From NCBI RefSeq assembly GCF_900129875.1, contig NZ_FQXC01000003.1, positions 248,001 through 312,000 of the forward strand: a DNA stretch of 64,000 nucleotides, in the 5' to 3' direction. This stretch comes from Marivita hallyeonensis. Its GTDB lineage: Bacteria; Pseudomonadota; Alphaproteobacteria; Rhodobacterales; Rhodobacteraceae. Of the stretch, positions 27,910 to 36,461 are shown piece by piece (position 1 is the stretch's first letter; every line of letters starts with the position of its first letter). The position numbers and the translations under genes are program-made. The notes beneath the pieces are model-generated. The model was not told the origin of the DNA and ran no database searches. It worked only from the letters and a program-made list of their open reading frames with translations.

Positions 27910-27920
27910 GCTCCGGGAGC
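27910..27920. terminator. Small dyad between convergent genes
   Basis: GCTCC-G-GGAGC in the 118-nt gap between the K+ channel gene and pncB. The short stem and missing U-run make it a weak terminator candidate at best. Confidence 0.25.
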
Positions 27921-27925
27921 CGCTC

Positions 27926-29218
27926 TTAGACCAAGACCTCCAGCCGCTCCTGTTCGCCGACGCCGAATACACGCTTGTAGCGGTCGATCTGGTCCAGTGG
28001 TCCCATGGCCTTGTTCGGGTTGTCCGACAGTTTCACCGTCGGGCGTCCGTTGGCCTCTACCGCCTTGCAGACAAGGCTGAACGGGGCGAGGCGGTCGTCC
28101 GTGGTCAATCCCCGGAAATCATTGGTGAGCAATGTCCCCCAACCGAACGACACCCGCACCCGTCCAGTGAACTGAGCCTGCAACTCCAGGATCTTGTCCA
28201 CGTCGAGCCCGTCCGAGAAGATCACCAGCTTCTGCGTCGGGTCTTCGCCGCGTTCCTTCCACCAGCGGATGGCGATCTCGGCCCCCTCGGCGGGGTCACC
28301 GGAATCGATCCGGATGCCGGTCCATCCGGCAAGCCAATCCGGTGCGTTCTTGAGGAACCCCTCGGTTCCATAGGTGTCCGGCAGGATCATCCGCAGATTG
28401 CCTTCATGCTCTTCGTGCCAGTCCGCAAGAACGTCATACGGGGCCTGCGCCAGCGCCACGTCATCCTCCGCCAACGCCGCGTACACCATCGGCAATTCAT
28501 GGGCATTGGTGCCGATCGCCTCCAGGTCGCGGTTCTTGGCGATCAGGCAATTCGACGTGCCGACGAAACTGTCGCCCAGCCCCTCGACCATCGCCTGCAC
28601 ACACCAGTCCTGCCACAGGAAAGAATGCCGCCGCCGTGTCCCGAAATCCGCGATTCTCAAGGACGGATCGCCGCGCAGCTTCTCGATCTTCTCCCACAGC
28701 TTCGTCATCGCGCGGGCGTACAGCACCTGCAGCTCGAACCGCCCCATGTCATTCAGAACCGCCCGCCCGCGCAGCTCCATCAGCACCGCCAGCGCCGGGA
28801 TCTCCCACAGCATCACTTCGGGCCAAGCGCCCTCAAAGGTCAGCTCGTACTGATCGCCGACGCGCTCCAGGTGATACGCCGGCAGGCGCAGGTTCTCGAA
28901 CCACTCCATGAAATCCGGGCGGAACATCTGACGCTTGCCATAGAACGTGTTCCCGCGCAGCCATGTGCTCTCGTTGCGGCGAAGCGACAGAGACCGAATA
29001 TGATCCAGCTGCTCGCGCAGTTCACCCTCGTCGATCAGCTTGGCCAAAGGCACATGCGACGACCGATTGATCAGGCTGAACGTCACCTGCGTGTCGCGCT
29101 TGTTGCGGAACACCGACTGGCACATCAGAAGTTTGTAGAAATCCGTATCGATGAGCGACCGAACAATCGGATCGATCTTCCATTTGTGGTTCCAGACGCG
29201 GGTGGCGATATCAACCAT
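27926..29218 (-). CDS. pncB: Nicotinate phosphoribosyltransferase
   Basis: A 430-residue PncB that joins nicotinate and PRPP to nicotinate mononucleotide in NAD salvage. Marks: LIDTDFYKLLMCQ at the N-terminus, FGTRRRHSFLWQ, a GTSNCLIA segment, and the IRIDSGDPAEGAEIA PRPP-site motif. Last gene of a minus-strand group that starts with pncA, so nicotinamide deamidation and nicotinate capture are encoded together, with two smaller genes between them. Confidence 0.95.
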   Translation of the reverse strand: MVDIATRVWNHKWKIDPIVRSLIDTDFYKLLMCQSVFRNKRDTQVTFSLINRSSHVPLAKLIDEGELREQLDHIRSLSLRRNESTWLRGNTFYGKRQMFRPDFMEWFENLRLPAYHLERVGDQYELTFEGAWPEVMLWEIPALAVLMELRGRAVLNDMGRFELQVLYARAMTKLWEKIEKLRGDPSLRIADFGTRRRHSFLWQDWCVQAMVEGLGDSFVGTSNCLIAKNRDLEAIGTNAHELPMVYAALAEDDVALAQAPYDVLADWHEEHEGNLRMILPDTYGTEGFLKNAPDWLAGWTGIRIDSGDPAEGAEIAIRWWKERGEDPTQKLVIFSDGLDVDKILELQAQFTGRVRVSFGWGTLLTNDFRGLTTDDRLAPFSLVCKAVEANGRPTVKLSDNPNKAMGPLDQIDRYKRVFGVGEQERLEVLV

Positions 29219-29278
29219 GGCGGTCTCCCGGGGCAGGCGCGCCTCGCTTAGACCAACCCGGCTCCGACTTGTCCAGCC

Positions 29279-29734
29279 TCAGTGGTTCTTGTCCCAATGT
29301 GCCAGCTCATGCTGGCGGATCACTTCGCAGCGCTCTTCGCTGACGCCAAGCCGCTCGGCGATTTCACTCACAAGGCTCAGTTCTTTGACATGCCGGTTGC
29401 CATCCGCATAGACCACGTCCCAAAGCGCCGCGACGGCCTGTTCGCGGTCCTCCATGCTGGTCGTGGCAGCCAGGATCGCCGCAAGATCGCCGGTTTTCGG
29501 CAGTTCATGCTCCAGCTTTTCACACTGCGCGCGCATTTTCGCGGCGTCGATCGGGCCGAGCCCGTACATCTTGGACAGAACGCGGTCGATCTCCTTCACC
29601 TCGTTGAAGAGATAGGAATTGTCGATCAGTGCCGTCCGCACCATCAGCGCACCGAGCGCATACTTGGCCTCGGCGGGCGGAAGCGCGGTTTTGGGGACCG
29701 AGCTATCGAACAGGGACAGGATACGTTCAAACAT
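29279..29734 (-). CDS. TerB-family protein
   Basis: A 151-residue helical protein of the TerB/tellurite-resistance fold. It shows ALPPAEAKYALGALMVRTALID, LLSKMYGL-like spacing and the C-terminal ALWDVVYADGNRHVKELSLVSEIAERLGVS, which carries the acidic metal-binding pattern of the family. The molecular role is unknown. Despite the name, a stand-alone TerB is not evidence for tellurite resistance. It lies 60 nt upstream of pncB and 66 nt downstream of the YkgJ-like gene, in the same direction. Confidence 0.8.
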   Translation of the reverse strand: MFERILSLFDSSVPKTALPPAEAKYALGALMVRTALIDNSYLFNEVKEIDRVLSKMYGLGPIDAAKMRAQCEKLEHELPKTGDLAAILAATTSMEDREQAVAALWDVVYADGNRHVKELSLVSEIAERLGVSEERCEVIRQHELAHWDKNH

Positions 29735-29800
29735 GGGGTCACGCTGGTAAATCCGAACTCGGCCGCAGTCTACGGACGCAACGGACAAGCACAAACGGGA

Positions 29801-30505
29801 TCACGTGGCGCGGGACAAATCGCGCTTGCTGCGACGCAATTCTGCATCAAGCTCGGACGGGGCGTGGCGCGCTTTGTTCAAGGCCGCATCGCGTGTCTCA
29901 CCCTCGACCGCCGCTGCCGCAAGGCGCGACAGCGCATAGGTCGCCACGCGTTTGGTGCCCTTAAGCGCCGCGCGGCTCAGGCCGATTGCCGCAAGGTAGG
30001 TGTGGTATGGCTCCAGTGTCCCGGGCCCGTCGGCGGGTTCGCCTTCGGCCACGCGCTTACACGCTTCGACGTCGGTCGAAACATACGCGCGGCAGATCAT
30101 CGGACGCGCATCATAGGCGCGGCAGGTGCGCGTGTCGGGGTCAAGCGACGGACAGGCGTCCGGATGCCAGTCCCGCCCATCGGCGGCACCTGCCAAAGGC
30201 GCCAAAGCGTCATACAGCGCCACCGCTTCGGCCTCGGTGATCGTGCCACCGTCTTCACCGGAGAGGATGCAGCAAAAGGCGCACCCCCTCTGGCAGGCGA
30301 GTCCCCCGGGCGTCAGGGCGGACAGGCCAATCCGCCCGATCCCCTGCGCCGCCGATCCGTCTGCGAGCTGTTGCACCACCTCGGCAGAGGCACCTGTCGA
30401 GGTCACGAACGCCATCAACCCCCGCTTTGCGCGGTCTGCGACATGCGGATGCGATGGCACCCGGGCCTTGGCCAGCTTGTCCGTCAAGGTGGTCGGTTTG
30501 CTCAC
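29801..30505 (-). CDS. YkgJ-type cysteine-cluster protein
   Basis: A 234-residue protein with the CxxxCxxCC pattern of the zinc/iron-chelating YkgJ family (CQRGCAFCC near residue 75) and further cysteines in DACPSLDPDTRTCRAYDARPMICRAY. It probably binds a metal or Fe-S centre; the reaction is unknown. The start is GTG 30505, since its GTGA overlaps the pncA stop by 4 nt; this start gives the family-like MSKPTTL opening and drops 25 residues of the longer frame. Confidence 0.78.
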   Translation of the reverse strand: MSKPTTLTDKLAKARVPSHPHVADRAKRGLMAFVTSTGASAEVVQQLADGSAAQGIGRIGLSALTPGGLACQRGCAFCCILSGEDGGTITEAEAVALYDALAPLAGAADGRDWHPDACPSLDPDTRTCRAYDARPMICRAYVSTDVEACKRVAEGEPADGPGTLEPYHTYLAAIGLSRAALKGTKRVATYALSRLAAAAVEGETRDAALNKARHAPSELDAELRRSKRDLSRAT

Positions 30506-31095
30506 AGCAGCGTCACACCCGCATCGGCCATCTGCGTTTTCGCAATCTCGAGCGATCCATTCAGATCGATCGCCTTGCAAAGATCGAGCTTCACCGTGAC
30601 GTGGAAGCCAAGCTTGGCCGCGTCAATGGCCGAGTACGCCACGCAGAAATCGGTGGCGAGACCTACAAGCGTCAGGTCGCTGATGCCGCGCGTGCGCAGG
30701 TAGCCCTCAAGCCCCGTTGGCGTCGCATGGTCGTTCTCGAAAAACGCCGAATAACTGTCGATAGCGCGGCGAAAGCCCTTTCGGATTGTCATATCGGCGC
30801 GGTCGGTCTGCAGCGCGGTGTGAAACTGGGCACCGTCCGACCCGATCACGCAATGATCCGGCCAAAGGACCTGCGTGCCGTACCGCATCTCGACCGTATC
30901 GTACGGGGCCTTGCCCGCGTGCTGCGATGCGAACGAACTGTGGCCGTCAGGATGCCAATCCTGCGTCAGCACAACCGCGTCATGCTTGTCCATCTCGGCG
31001 TTGATCCCGACGACGATCTCGTCGCCTTTGTGGACCGCCAACGCGCCGCCCGGGCAGAAATCATTCTGAACGTCGATAACAATCAGTGCGGACAT
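30502..31095 (-). CDS. pncA: Nicotinamidase
   Basis: A 197-residue isochorismatase-fold hydrolase turning nicotinamide into nicotinate. VIDVQNDFCPGGALAV holds the catalytic Asp, HDAVVLTQDWHPDGHSSF the metal histidines, and GLATDFCVAYSAIDA the nucleophilic Cys. AAGGAGG lies 8 nt before the ATG. It leads a minus-strand operon ending in pncB and overlaps the YkgJ-like gene. It is divergent from trhO. Confidence 0.96.
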   Translation of the reverse strand: MSALIVIDVQNDFCPGGALAVHKGDEIVVGINAEMDKHDAVVLTQDWHPDGHSSFASQHAGKAPYDTVEMRYGTQVLWPDHCVIGSDGAQFHTALQTDRADMTIRKGFRRAIDSYSAFFENDHATPTGLEGYLRTRGISDLTLVGLATDFCVAYSAIDAAKLGFHVTVKLDLCKAIDLNGSLEIAKTQMADAGVTLL

Positions 31096-31208
31096 GGTCG
31101 AAGCCTCCTTCTCGGCACCTCTTGCGTATGGTTGCGGCGTAGGGCGGTCAAGGGTTGCGGCATCGCGCAGTCTTGAAAGCCGCCGGGCTTGAGCGTACCT
31201 CCGCGCGC

Positions 31209-32126
31209 ATGTTCACGGTATGCGCTCTTTATCATTTTACCCGGTTCGACGATCCGGCGGCTTTGCAGGCGCCGTTGATCGATCTGTGCCGGGCCGAGAA
31301 GATCACCGGCACGTTGCTTCTGGCGTCAGAAGGCATCAATGGCACGGTCGCCGGGCCCGCGGCGGGCATTAACATTTTGTTAACGCATTTGCAGAGCCTC
31401 CCGGGCTGCGCCGATCTGGAATGGAAGCTCTCCACTGCCAGTGAACGTCCCTTCGCCCGCATGAAGGTCCGGCTGAAGAAAGAAATCGTCACCATGGGCG
31501 TGCCGGATGTCGACCCGCGCGCAAAGGTGGGGCATTACGTCGAGCCTGCGGACTGGAACGCCCTCATTCAAAGCCCGGACGTCGCTGTGATCGACACCCG
31601 CAACGATTACGAAGTGGCCATCGGCACGTTCGAAGGGGCGATCGATCCCGAAACCGAAAGTTTCCGCGAGTTTCCTGCGTGGTGGGAGAAGAACAAGGAT
31701 CGCTTTCACAACAAGCGCATCGCGATGTTCTGCACCGGCGGCATTCGCTGCGAAAAGTCGACCAACTACCTGCTGAGCCAAGGGGTCGAGGATGTGTACC
31801 ACCTCAAGGGCGGCATCCTGAAATATCTCGAAGAGGTGCCTGAGGAACAAAGCACCTGGGACGGCGAGTGCTTTGTCTTCGATGGGCGCGTGTCGGTCGG
31901 TCATGGGCTGAAGGAAGGGCCGCATCTGCTGTGTCATGCGTGCCGGCGCCCCATCCTTCCCGAAGATCGCCAGCGGCCCGAATTCGAACACGGCGTGTCG
32001 TGTCATCTGTGCATCGATGAGACATCAGAGACCGACAAGACCCGGTTCCGGGAGCGTCAGAAGCAGATCCGTTTGGCAGAGGCGCGGGGAGAACGGCACC
32101 TGCACGCTGACGTGGTTGACGAATAG
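31209..32126 (+). CDS. trhO: tRNA U34 hydroxylase TrhO (rhodanese domain)
   Basis: A 305-residue TrhO/YceA protein, which hydroxylates U34 of tRNA on the way to 5-methoxy- or carboxymethoxyuridine. The N-terminal ferredoxin-like part begins [13 protein letters not shown]; the rhodanese part has [13 protein letters not shown] and the active Cys in [13 protein letters not shown]. The C-terminal cysteines ([12 protein letters not shown]) are family features. ATG 31209 gives the conserved N-terminus; the 18-residue extension is rejected. Confidence 0.94.
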   Translation: MFTVCALYHFTRFDDPAALQAPLIDLCRAEKITGTLLLASEGINGTVAGPAAGINILLTHLQSLPGCADLEWKLSTASERPFARMKVRLKKEIVTMGVPDVDPRAKVGHYVEPADWNALIQSPDVAVIDTRNDYEVAIGTFEGAIDPETESFREFPAWWEKNKDRFHNKRIAMFCTGGIRCEKSTNYLLSQGVEDVYHLKGGILKYLEEVPEEQSTWDGECFVFDGRVSVGHGLKEGPHLLCHACRRPILPEDRQRPEFEHGVSCHLCIDETSETDKTRFRERQKQIRLAEARGERHLHADVVDE

Positions 32127-32150
32127 TTAATGGGTCCGATCCGGCCCGAA

Positions 32151-32168
32151 TGTTTCGCGCGCGAAACA
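32151..32168. repeat. 18-bp perfect palindrome
   Basis: TGTTTCGCGCGCGAAACA, 25 nt after the trhO stop, in the 106-nt convergent gap. It shares a TTTCGnnCGAAA-like core with the longer palindrome at 32211. Confidence 0.5.
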
Positions 32169-32210
32169 AAGGGGCAGCTTCCTTTACCTTTTTTCAAAAC
32201 CTCTGGGTCA

Positions 32211-32234
32211 AAGATTTTTCGTACGAAAAATCTT
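32211..32234. terminator. 24-bp perfect palindrome at the 3' end of the exported-protein gene
   Basis: Twelve of twelve positions are self-complementary around TTTTTCGTACGAAAAA. The element overlaps the stop codon of the minus-strand gene by two bases. Its A/T arms give U-runs on both strands, so it could terminate trhO and its neighbour alike. Confidence 0.55.
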
Positions 32235-32565
32235 AGCGCTCCACAGAAAAAACTTGGTCTGACCACCCATCGACAGAGCATTTCGCGCGGATGAACAGCG
32301 GACCGTCCGGCAATCCCATGAGGTTCAGACTGCGGGTGAACGGTTGTTCTTCCACATGCGGATGCAAAAGCTCACGCGTTCCGATGACCGTCCCGTCCCC
32401 GGTTTCGATCCGCCAGCCATCGGCATAGTGATCCCACCCGGTATCCGGATGTGACAGCGTGACGGACACGCGCGTGCCGCGGATCTCGACCGCTTCGACG
32501 ACGGGCGGCTCGGCCAAGGCGGAAGTAGCGGCCAGGCTCAGGACAGATGCAATGAGGTATTTCAT
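32233..32565 (-). CDS. Small exported protein of unknown function
   Basis: A 110-residue protein with a standard signal peptide (MKYLIASVLSLAATSALA, cut before EPP). The mature part is a short beta-rich domain with VEIRGTRVSVTLSHPDTGWDHYADGWRI-like sequence and one cysteine. I do not recognise a named family. It would be periplasmic. It is convergent with trhO, and its stop codon lies within a long palindrome. The upstream neighbour is a DUF599 gene 36 nt away in the same direction. Confidence 0.65.
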   Translation of the reverse strand: MKYLIASVLSLAATSALAEPPVVEAVEIRGTRVSVTLSHPDTGWDHYADGWRIETGDGTVIGTRELLHPHVEEQPFTRSLNLMGLPDGPLFIRAKCSVDGWSDQVFSVER

Positions 32566-32601
32566 GCTGAATAGCCTAACACCGCGCAGCGTCTCTGGCA
32601 G

Positions 32602-33312
32602 TCACGTTTTCGCGGGCGGCACACCGTGAAGCAGCACGTGCCGCGAGTGCGAGGCGAACTCGCGGCGCAGGACAACGGACAGCGTAACGAGGCTGGCGAT
32701 GATCAGTGGCCCGGCACCCAAAAGCCAGGCGGACGCCGCAATACCGAAATAAACCGACCGCAGACCGCGATTGTAGCCGCGGGCCGCCGTGATGTTGATC
32801 TCCGCCGCCTGCATCGCCATCGGCATGGCCTTTGCGTCCTCCGGATCGTTCGGCACCGCCGACATCAGAACCGAGCAATAGCCGAACAGGCGATGCGACC
32901 AGACGAATTTCAGAAAGGCGTTCGCTGCGAACAGCAGGATCACCAGAAGCTTGATCTCCAACAGGATCACCGGATCGCTTTCCAGCGTCAGGTCCTGCGC
33001 CACGCCACGCAACCGTTCGGCATTGCCCAAAAGCGCAAAGCCGCCGCCGATGGCGATCATACTGGCCGACGCGAAGAAGGCCGTTCCCTGGCGCAGGCTC
33101 GCGATGATCTGGCCGTCATAGATGCGCGGTTGGCGGGTGACGAACTGCACCATCCATTCGCGGCGCACATCCGCCATGAGTTGGGACATGGACGGGCGGG
33201 TTTTGGGCGCGTGTTCCACCGCCCAGGTCGCACCAAGCCAACTGACGATCAATAACGCAAACCCCGCCGCGTCCAGCAGGGTGAAGAGTTGGAGCCGCTC
33301 GATCCACTCCAT
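32602..33312 (-). CDS. DUF599 membrane protein
   Basis: A 236-residue protein with about four membrane helices. The MEWIERL..DAAGFALLIVSWLG start, REWMVQFVTRQPRIYDGQIIASLRQGTAFFAS and the AAEINITAARGYNRGLRSVYFGIAASAWLLG segments are the DUF599 signature. Function unknown. It lies 3 nt after the CopD/HemJ-like gene, so the two are an operon. Confidence 0.82.
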   Translation of the reverse strand: MEWIERLQLFTLLDAAGFALLIVSWLGATWAVEHAPKTRPSMSQLMADVRREWMVQFVTRQPRIYDGQIIASLRQGTAFFASASMIAIGGGFALLGNAERLRGVAQDLTLESDPVILLEIKLLVILLFAANAFLKFVWSHRLFGYCSVLMSAVPNDPEDAKAMPMAMQAAEINITAARGYNRGLRSVYFGIAASAWLLGAGPLIIASLVTLSVVLRREFASHSRHVLLHGVPPAKT

Positions 33313-33315
33313 TGA

Positions 33316-33726
33316 TCAGAACGGTTTGACCACCACGACCCAAAGGATCGCGATGGCGCCGAAGACGCTGACTTCGTTGAAGATGCGCAGGTAGCGATCG
33401 GATTCGGTGAACACACCACGTTTGGCCCTAAGGACCAACCGTCCGGTCCACGCGTAGTGCCCGGCCAGTGCAAGAACGAGTGCGAGCTTGACCCAGACCC
33501 AGGTGGGCATGCCCCAAAGGCCGCCCAGCCAGAGCCCGGTGATCAGGGCGATCACGCCAAGACCCGCCGAGAATCGGTAAAGCCGGATCGTCAGATCCCC
33601 CAGCGGGCCGAACTCTCCGATCCGGTCATATTCGCGCTTCCAGTAGATCAAGGCACGGGGCACGGCGAAGATCGACGTCATCCAGCCCATCACGCAGAGG
33701 ATGTGTATGATCTTGATCCAATCCAT
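33316..33726 (-). CDS. CopD/HemJ-like membrane protein
   Basis: A 136-residue protein with four membrane helices. WIKIIHILCVMGWMTSIFAVPRALIYW, with its helix-1 His, and a C-terminal FNEVSVFGAIAILWVVVVKPF match the UPF0093 (HemJ) / CopD fold. HemJ is a protoporphyrinogen oxidase with bound heme; without seeing the essential Lys of HemJ clearly I keep the broader name. It is divergent from glcD across a 122-nt gap containing a perfect dyad. Confidence 0.7.
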   Translation of the reverse strand: MDWIKIIHILCVMGWMTSIFAVPRALIYWKREYDRIGEFGPLGDLTIRLYRFSAGLGVIALITGLWLGGLWGMPTWVWVKLALVLALAGHYAWTGRLVLRAKRGVFTESDRYLRIFNEVSVFGAIAILWVVVVKPF

Positions 33727-33809
33727 AACCGCTTGGTGACGTTGACAACTCCGCTTGGCAAGGGGGACGATGGCCGATCCGGAAGAATTTTCCTCTGGCC
33801 AAACTGGCG

Positions 33810-33836
33810 AAATTGGTTATATCTTTTTACCAATTT
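33810..33836. promoter_or_regulatory. Candidate operator of the glc operon
   Basis: AAATTGGT-N11-ACCAATTT, an 8-bp perfect inverted repeat that ends 12 nt before the glcD start and overlaps the GGAGG ribosome site region. TTGGT/ACCAA arms recall GntR/FadR-family sites, the class of GlcC. No regulator gene is adjacent. Confidence 0.55.
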
Positions 33837-33848
33837 GGAGGATACGCC

Positions 33849-35297
33849 ATGCAGATGCCCAAGCCGGACAGCCACGTCCTGTCGCGCAAGGACCTGATCG
33901 TCGCCCGCTTGAAAGAGGTCTTGCCGGAGGATGCCGTCATCTCGGACGAGGCGGAAACCCGCGCCTATGAATGTGACGCTCTGACCGCATATAAATGTCC
34001 TCCGCTGGCGGCTGTTTTGCCTTCTTCGACGCAAGAAGTGTCCGCTGTGCTGAAAATCTGCCACGAATTGGGTGTGCCCGTCGTGCCGCGCGGGTCGGGA
34101 ACCTCTCTTGCCGGCGGCGCACTACCCACGGCGGATTGCGTGCTTCTGGGCGTGGCGCGGATGAATGACGTGATCGAGACGGATTACGACAACCGCTTCA
34201 TCCGGGTGCAAACCGGACGCACCAACCTGAGCGTCACCGGCGCGGTCGAGGAAGACGGGTTCTTCTATGCGCCCGATCCGTCGAGCCAGCTGGCCTGCGC
34301 CATTGCGGGCAACATCGCGATGAATTCCGGCGGCGCGCATTGCCTGAAATACGGGGTGACCACCAACAACCTGATGGGCGTGACGATCGTGCAGATGGAT
34401 GGCACCGTCATGGAGATCGGTGGCAAGCACCTGGATGCGGGCGGGTATGATCTGCTTGGCCTGATCTGCGGTTCCGAGGGGCAGTTGGGTGTGGTGACGG
34501 AAGCGACCCTGCGCATCCTGCCCAAACCCGAGGGTGCGCGCCCTGTGCTGATGGGGTTCGATTCGAACGAGGTTGCCGGCGCTTGCGTTGCCGACATCAT
34601 CAAGGCGGGCGTATTGCCGGTGGCCATCGAATTCATGGACCGACCCTGCATCGAGGCGACCGAGGCCTTTGCCAAGGCGGGCTACCCGATGTGCGAGGCG
34701 CTTTTGATTATCGAGGTCGAAGGGTCCGCGGCCGAGATCGACGAACAGCTGGGCCTGATCCTGCAAATCGCACGGCGGCACAATCCGGTTGAACTGCGCG
34801 AGGCAAAAGATGCCGACGAGGCCGGGCGCATCTGGCTGGGCCGCAAGTCCGCCTTTGGCGCGATGGGGCAGATCAACGATTACATGTGCCTCGACGGCAC
34901 GATCCCGGTGTCGGAGCTGCCCTATGTATTGCGCCGGATCGGCGAGATGTCGAAAGAATACGGGTTGGACGTGGCGAACGTGTTCCATGCGGGTGACGGG
35001 AACATGCACCCGCTCATCCTGTTCGATGCGAACAAGGAAGGCGATCTGGAACTGTGCGAGGCGTTCGGAGCCGATATCCTGCGCCTCTGTGTCGAGGTCG
35101 GCGGGTGTCTGACCGGGGAACATGGCGTGGGGATCGAAAAGCGCGATCTGATGGTGGATCAATTTGCATCGGCGGATCTTGAGGCGCAGATGGCGGTCAA
35201 GGACGTGTTCGATCCGGCGTGGCTTTTGAATCCGGCCAAGGTGTTCCCGCTGGCGGTGTCGGAAAGCCGCCGCAGTGTTGCGCTGGCGGCAGAGTAG
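33849..35297 (+). CDS. glcD: Glycolate oxidase subunit GlcD (FAD)
   Basis: A 482-residue FAD-linked oxidase, catalytic subunit of the membrane-associated glycolate dehydrogenase (glycolate to glyoxylate). The PCMH-type FAD domain has VPVVPRGSGTSLAGGALP and GNIAMNSGGAHCLKYGVT; the C-terminal half carries NVFHAGDGNMHPLILFD and GCLTGEHGVGIEKRDLM. ATG 33849 has GGAGG 8 nt upstream. First gene of glcDEF; the operon lets the cell use phytoplankton-derived glycolate. Confidence 0.96.
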   Translation: MQMPKPDSHVLSRKDLIVARLKEVLPEDAVISDEAETRAYECDALTAYKCPPLAAVLPSSTQEVSAVLKICHELGVPVVPRGSGTSLAGGALPTADCVLLGVARMNDVIETDYDNRFIRVQTGRTNLSVTGAVEEDGFFYAPDPSSQLACAIAGNIAMNSGGAHCLKYGVTTNNLMGVTIVQMDGTVMEIGGKHLDAGGYDLLGLICGSEGQLGVVTEATLRILPKPEGARPVLMGFDSNEVAGACVADIIKAGVLPVAIEFMDRPCIEATEAFAKAGYPMCEALLIIEVEGSAAEIDEQLGLILQIARRHNPVELREAKDADEAGRIWLGRKSAFGAMGQINDYMCLDGTIPVSELPYVLRRIGEMSKEYGLDVANVFHAGDGNMHPLILFDANKEGDLELCEAFGADILRLCVEVGGCLTGEHGVGIEKRDLMVDQFASADLEAQMAVKDVFDPAWLLNPAKVFPLAVSESRRSVALAAE

Positions 35298-35303
35298 CCG
35301 TCC

Positions 35304-35352
35304 TTGGGGGCTCTGCCCCCAAACCCCCGGGATATTTGGAAACCAGAGAAGA
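35304..35352 (+). repeat. Dispersed intergenic element with hairpin, copy 3
   Basis: TTGGGGG-CTCTG-CCCCCAA (35304-35322) followed by ACCCCCGGGATATTTGGAAA and an AG-rich tail that supplies the glcE ribosome site. The same arrangement lies, inverted, at 21419-21462. Inside an operon it could trim or attenuate the transcript between glcD and glcE. Confidence 0.65.
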
Positions 35353-35354
35353 TC

Positions 35355-36458
35355 ATGAGACCTGAGACAGAGGCCGAGTTGGCCGATATGATTTCGGCGG
35401 CCAAGGGGCCGGTATGTGTCCAAGGCGGCGGCACGCGGGGCGTTAACCTTAATGGCGATGTCATCGAGACCGGTGGCTTGTCCGGTATCACGCTCTACGA
35501 GCCGGGTTCGCTGACGCTTGTGGCGCAGGCAGGCACTCTATTGGCGGAGGTCGAAGCGGCGCTCGATGCCGAGGGGCAGCGGCTGGCCTTTGAGCCGATG
35601 GACCATCGCGGGCTGATGGGCAAGTCCGGCGAACCAACTCTGGGTGGCGTCGTGGCCGGCAATGTCAGCGGCCCCCGACGTGTGTCGGTCGGGGCCTGCC
35701 GGGATTTCATGCTTGGCGTGCGATTTGTGGATGGCACGGGCACTGTCGTGAAGAACGGTGGTCGGGTCATGAAGAACGTCACGGGCTATGATCTGGTGAA
35801 GCTTCTGACGGGGTCGTGGGGCACCTTGGGTGTTCTTACCGAGGTGAGCCTCAAGGTGCTGCCGAAACCCGAAAGCGCGGCGTGCATCCTGATCGATGGG
35901 CTGAGCGATGCAGATGCCGTCGCCGCGATGGCCAAGGCGCTGGGCTCACCGTTTGAGGTTACGGGCGCGGCGCATATTCCTGTCGGGCTGGACGGCACGC
36001 CAGTGACGATGCTGCGGATCGAGGGCTTTGCCGGATCGGTCGACTATCGCGCAGGTCAGGTGGCCGCGCTCTTCGCAGGGCAAGAGGTGCGCGTGGAGCG
36101 TAACCCGGACGCGGTGACCAAGGGCTGGGCCTGGGTTCGTGACGTGGTGCCGTTTCACGGGGCCGACGGCGATGTGTGGCGGGTGTCCTGCACCCCGTCG
36201 GACGGGGCGGATCTTGCGGCAAAGATCGGCGCGGAGGCGCATCTTTTCGATTGGGGCGGCGGGTTGATCTGGGCGCGCGTTGCGGCCGGTACGGATGTCC
36301 GGTCGCGTCTTGGCGCATTCGACGGTCATGCCACGCTGGTGCGTGGAACGGGACAGCCGAAGTTCCAACCGGAGCCTGCGGCGGTGGCAGCCCTGTCGAA
36401 AGGACTGCGCGCGAAATACGATCCGAAGGGCATCCTGAACGCGGGGTTGATGGGGTAG
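35355..36458 (+). CDS. glcE: Glycolate oxidase subunit GlcE
   Basis: A 367-residue FAD-binding partner of GlcD. It has the short PCMH domain (VCVQGGGTRGVNLNG, GEPTLGGVVAGNVSGPRRVSVGACRDFMLGVRFVDGTG) and the GRVMKNVTGYDLVKLLTGSWGTLGVLTEVSLK stretch. The C-terminus ends in RAKYDPKGILNAGLMG, as in GlcE. ATG 35355 starts right after the dispersed element. glcF follows after 3 nt. Confidence 0.95.
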   Translation: MRPETEAELADMISAAKGPVCVQGGGTRGVNLNGDVIETGGLSGITLYEPGSLTLVAQAGTLLAEVEAALDAEGQRLAFEPMDHRGLMGKSGEPTLGGVVAGNVSGPRRVSVGACRDFMLGVRFVDGTGTVVKNGGRVMKNVTGYDLVKLLTGSWGTLGVLTEVSLKVLPKPESAACILIDGLSDADAVAAMAKALGSPFEVTGAAHIPVGLDGTPVTMLRIEGFAGSVDYRAGQVAALFAGQEVRVERNPDAVTKGWAWVRDVVPFHGADGDVWRVSCTPSDGADLAAKIGAEAHLFDWGGGLIWARVAAGTDVRSRLGAFDGHATLVRGTGQPKFQPEPAAVAALSKGLRAKYDPKGILNAGLMG

Positions 36459-36461
36459 GAC

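Noticed and set aside
29279-29734. Tellurite resistance locus
   Set aside because: A single TerB-like gene without terC, terD or terZ does not support the phenotype.
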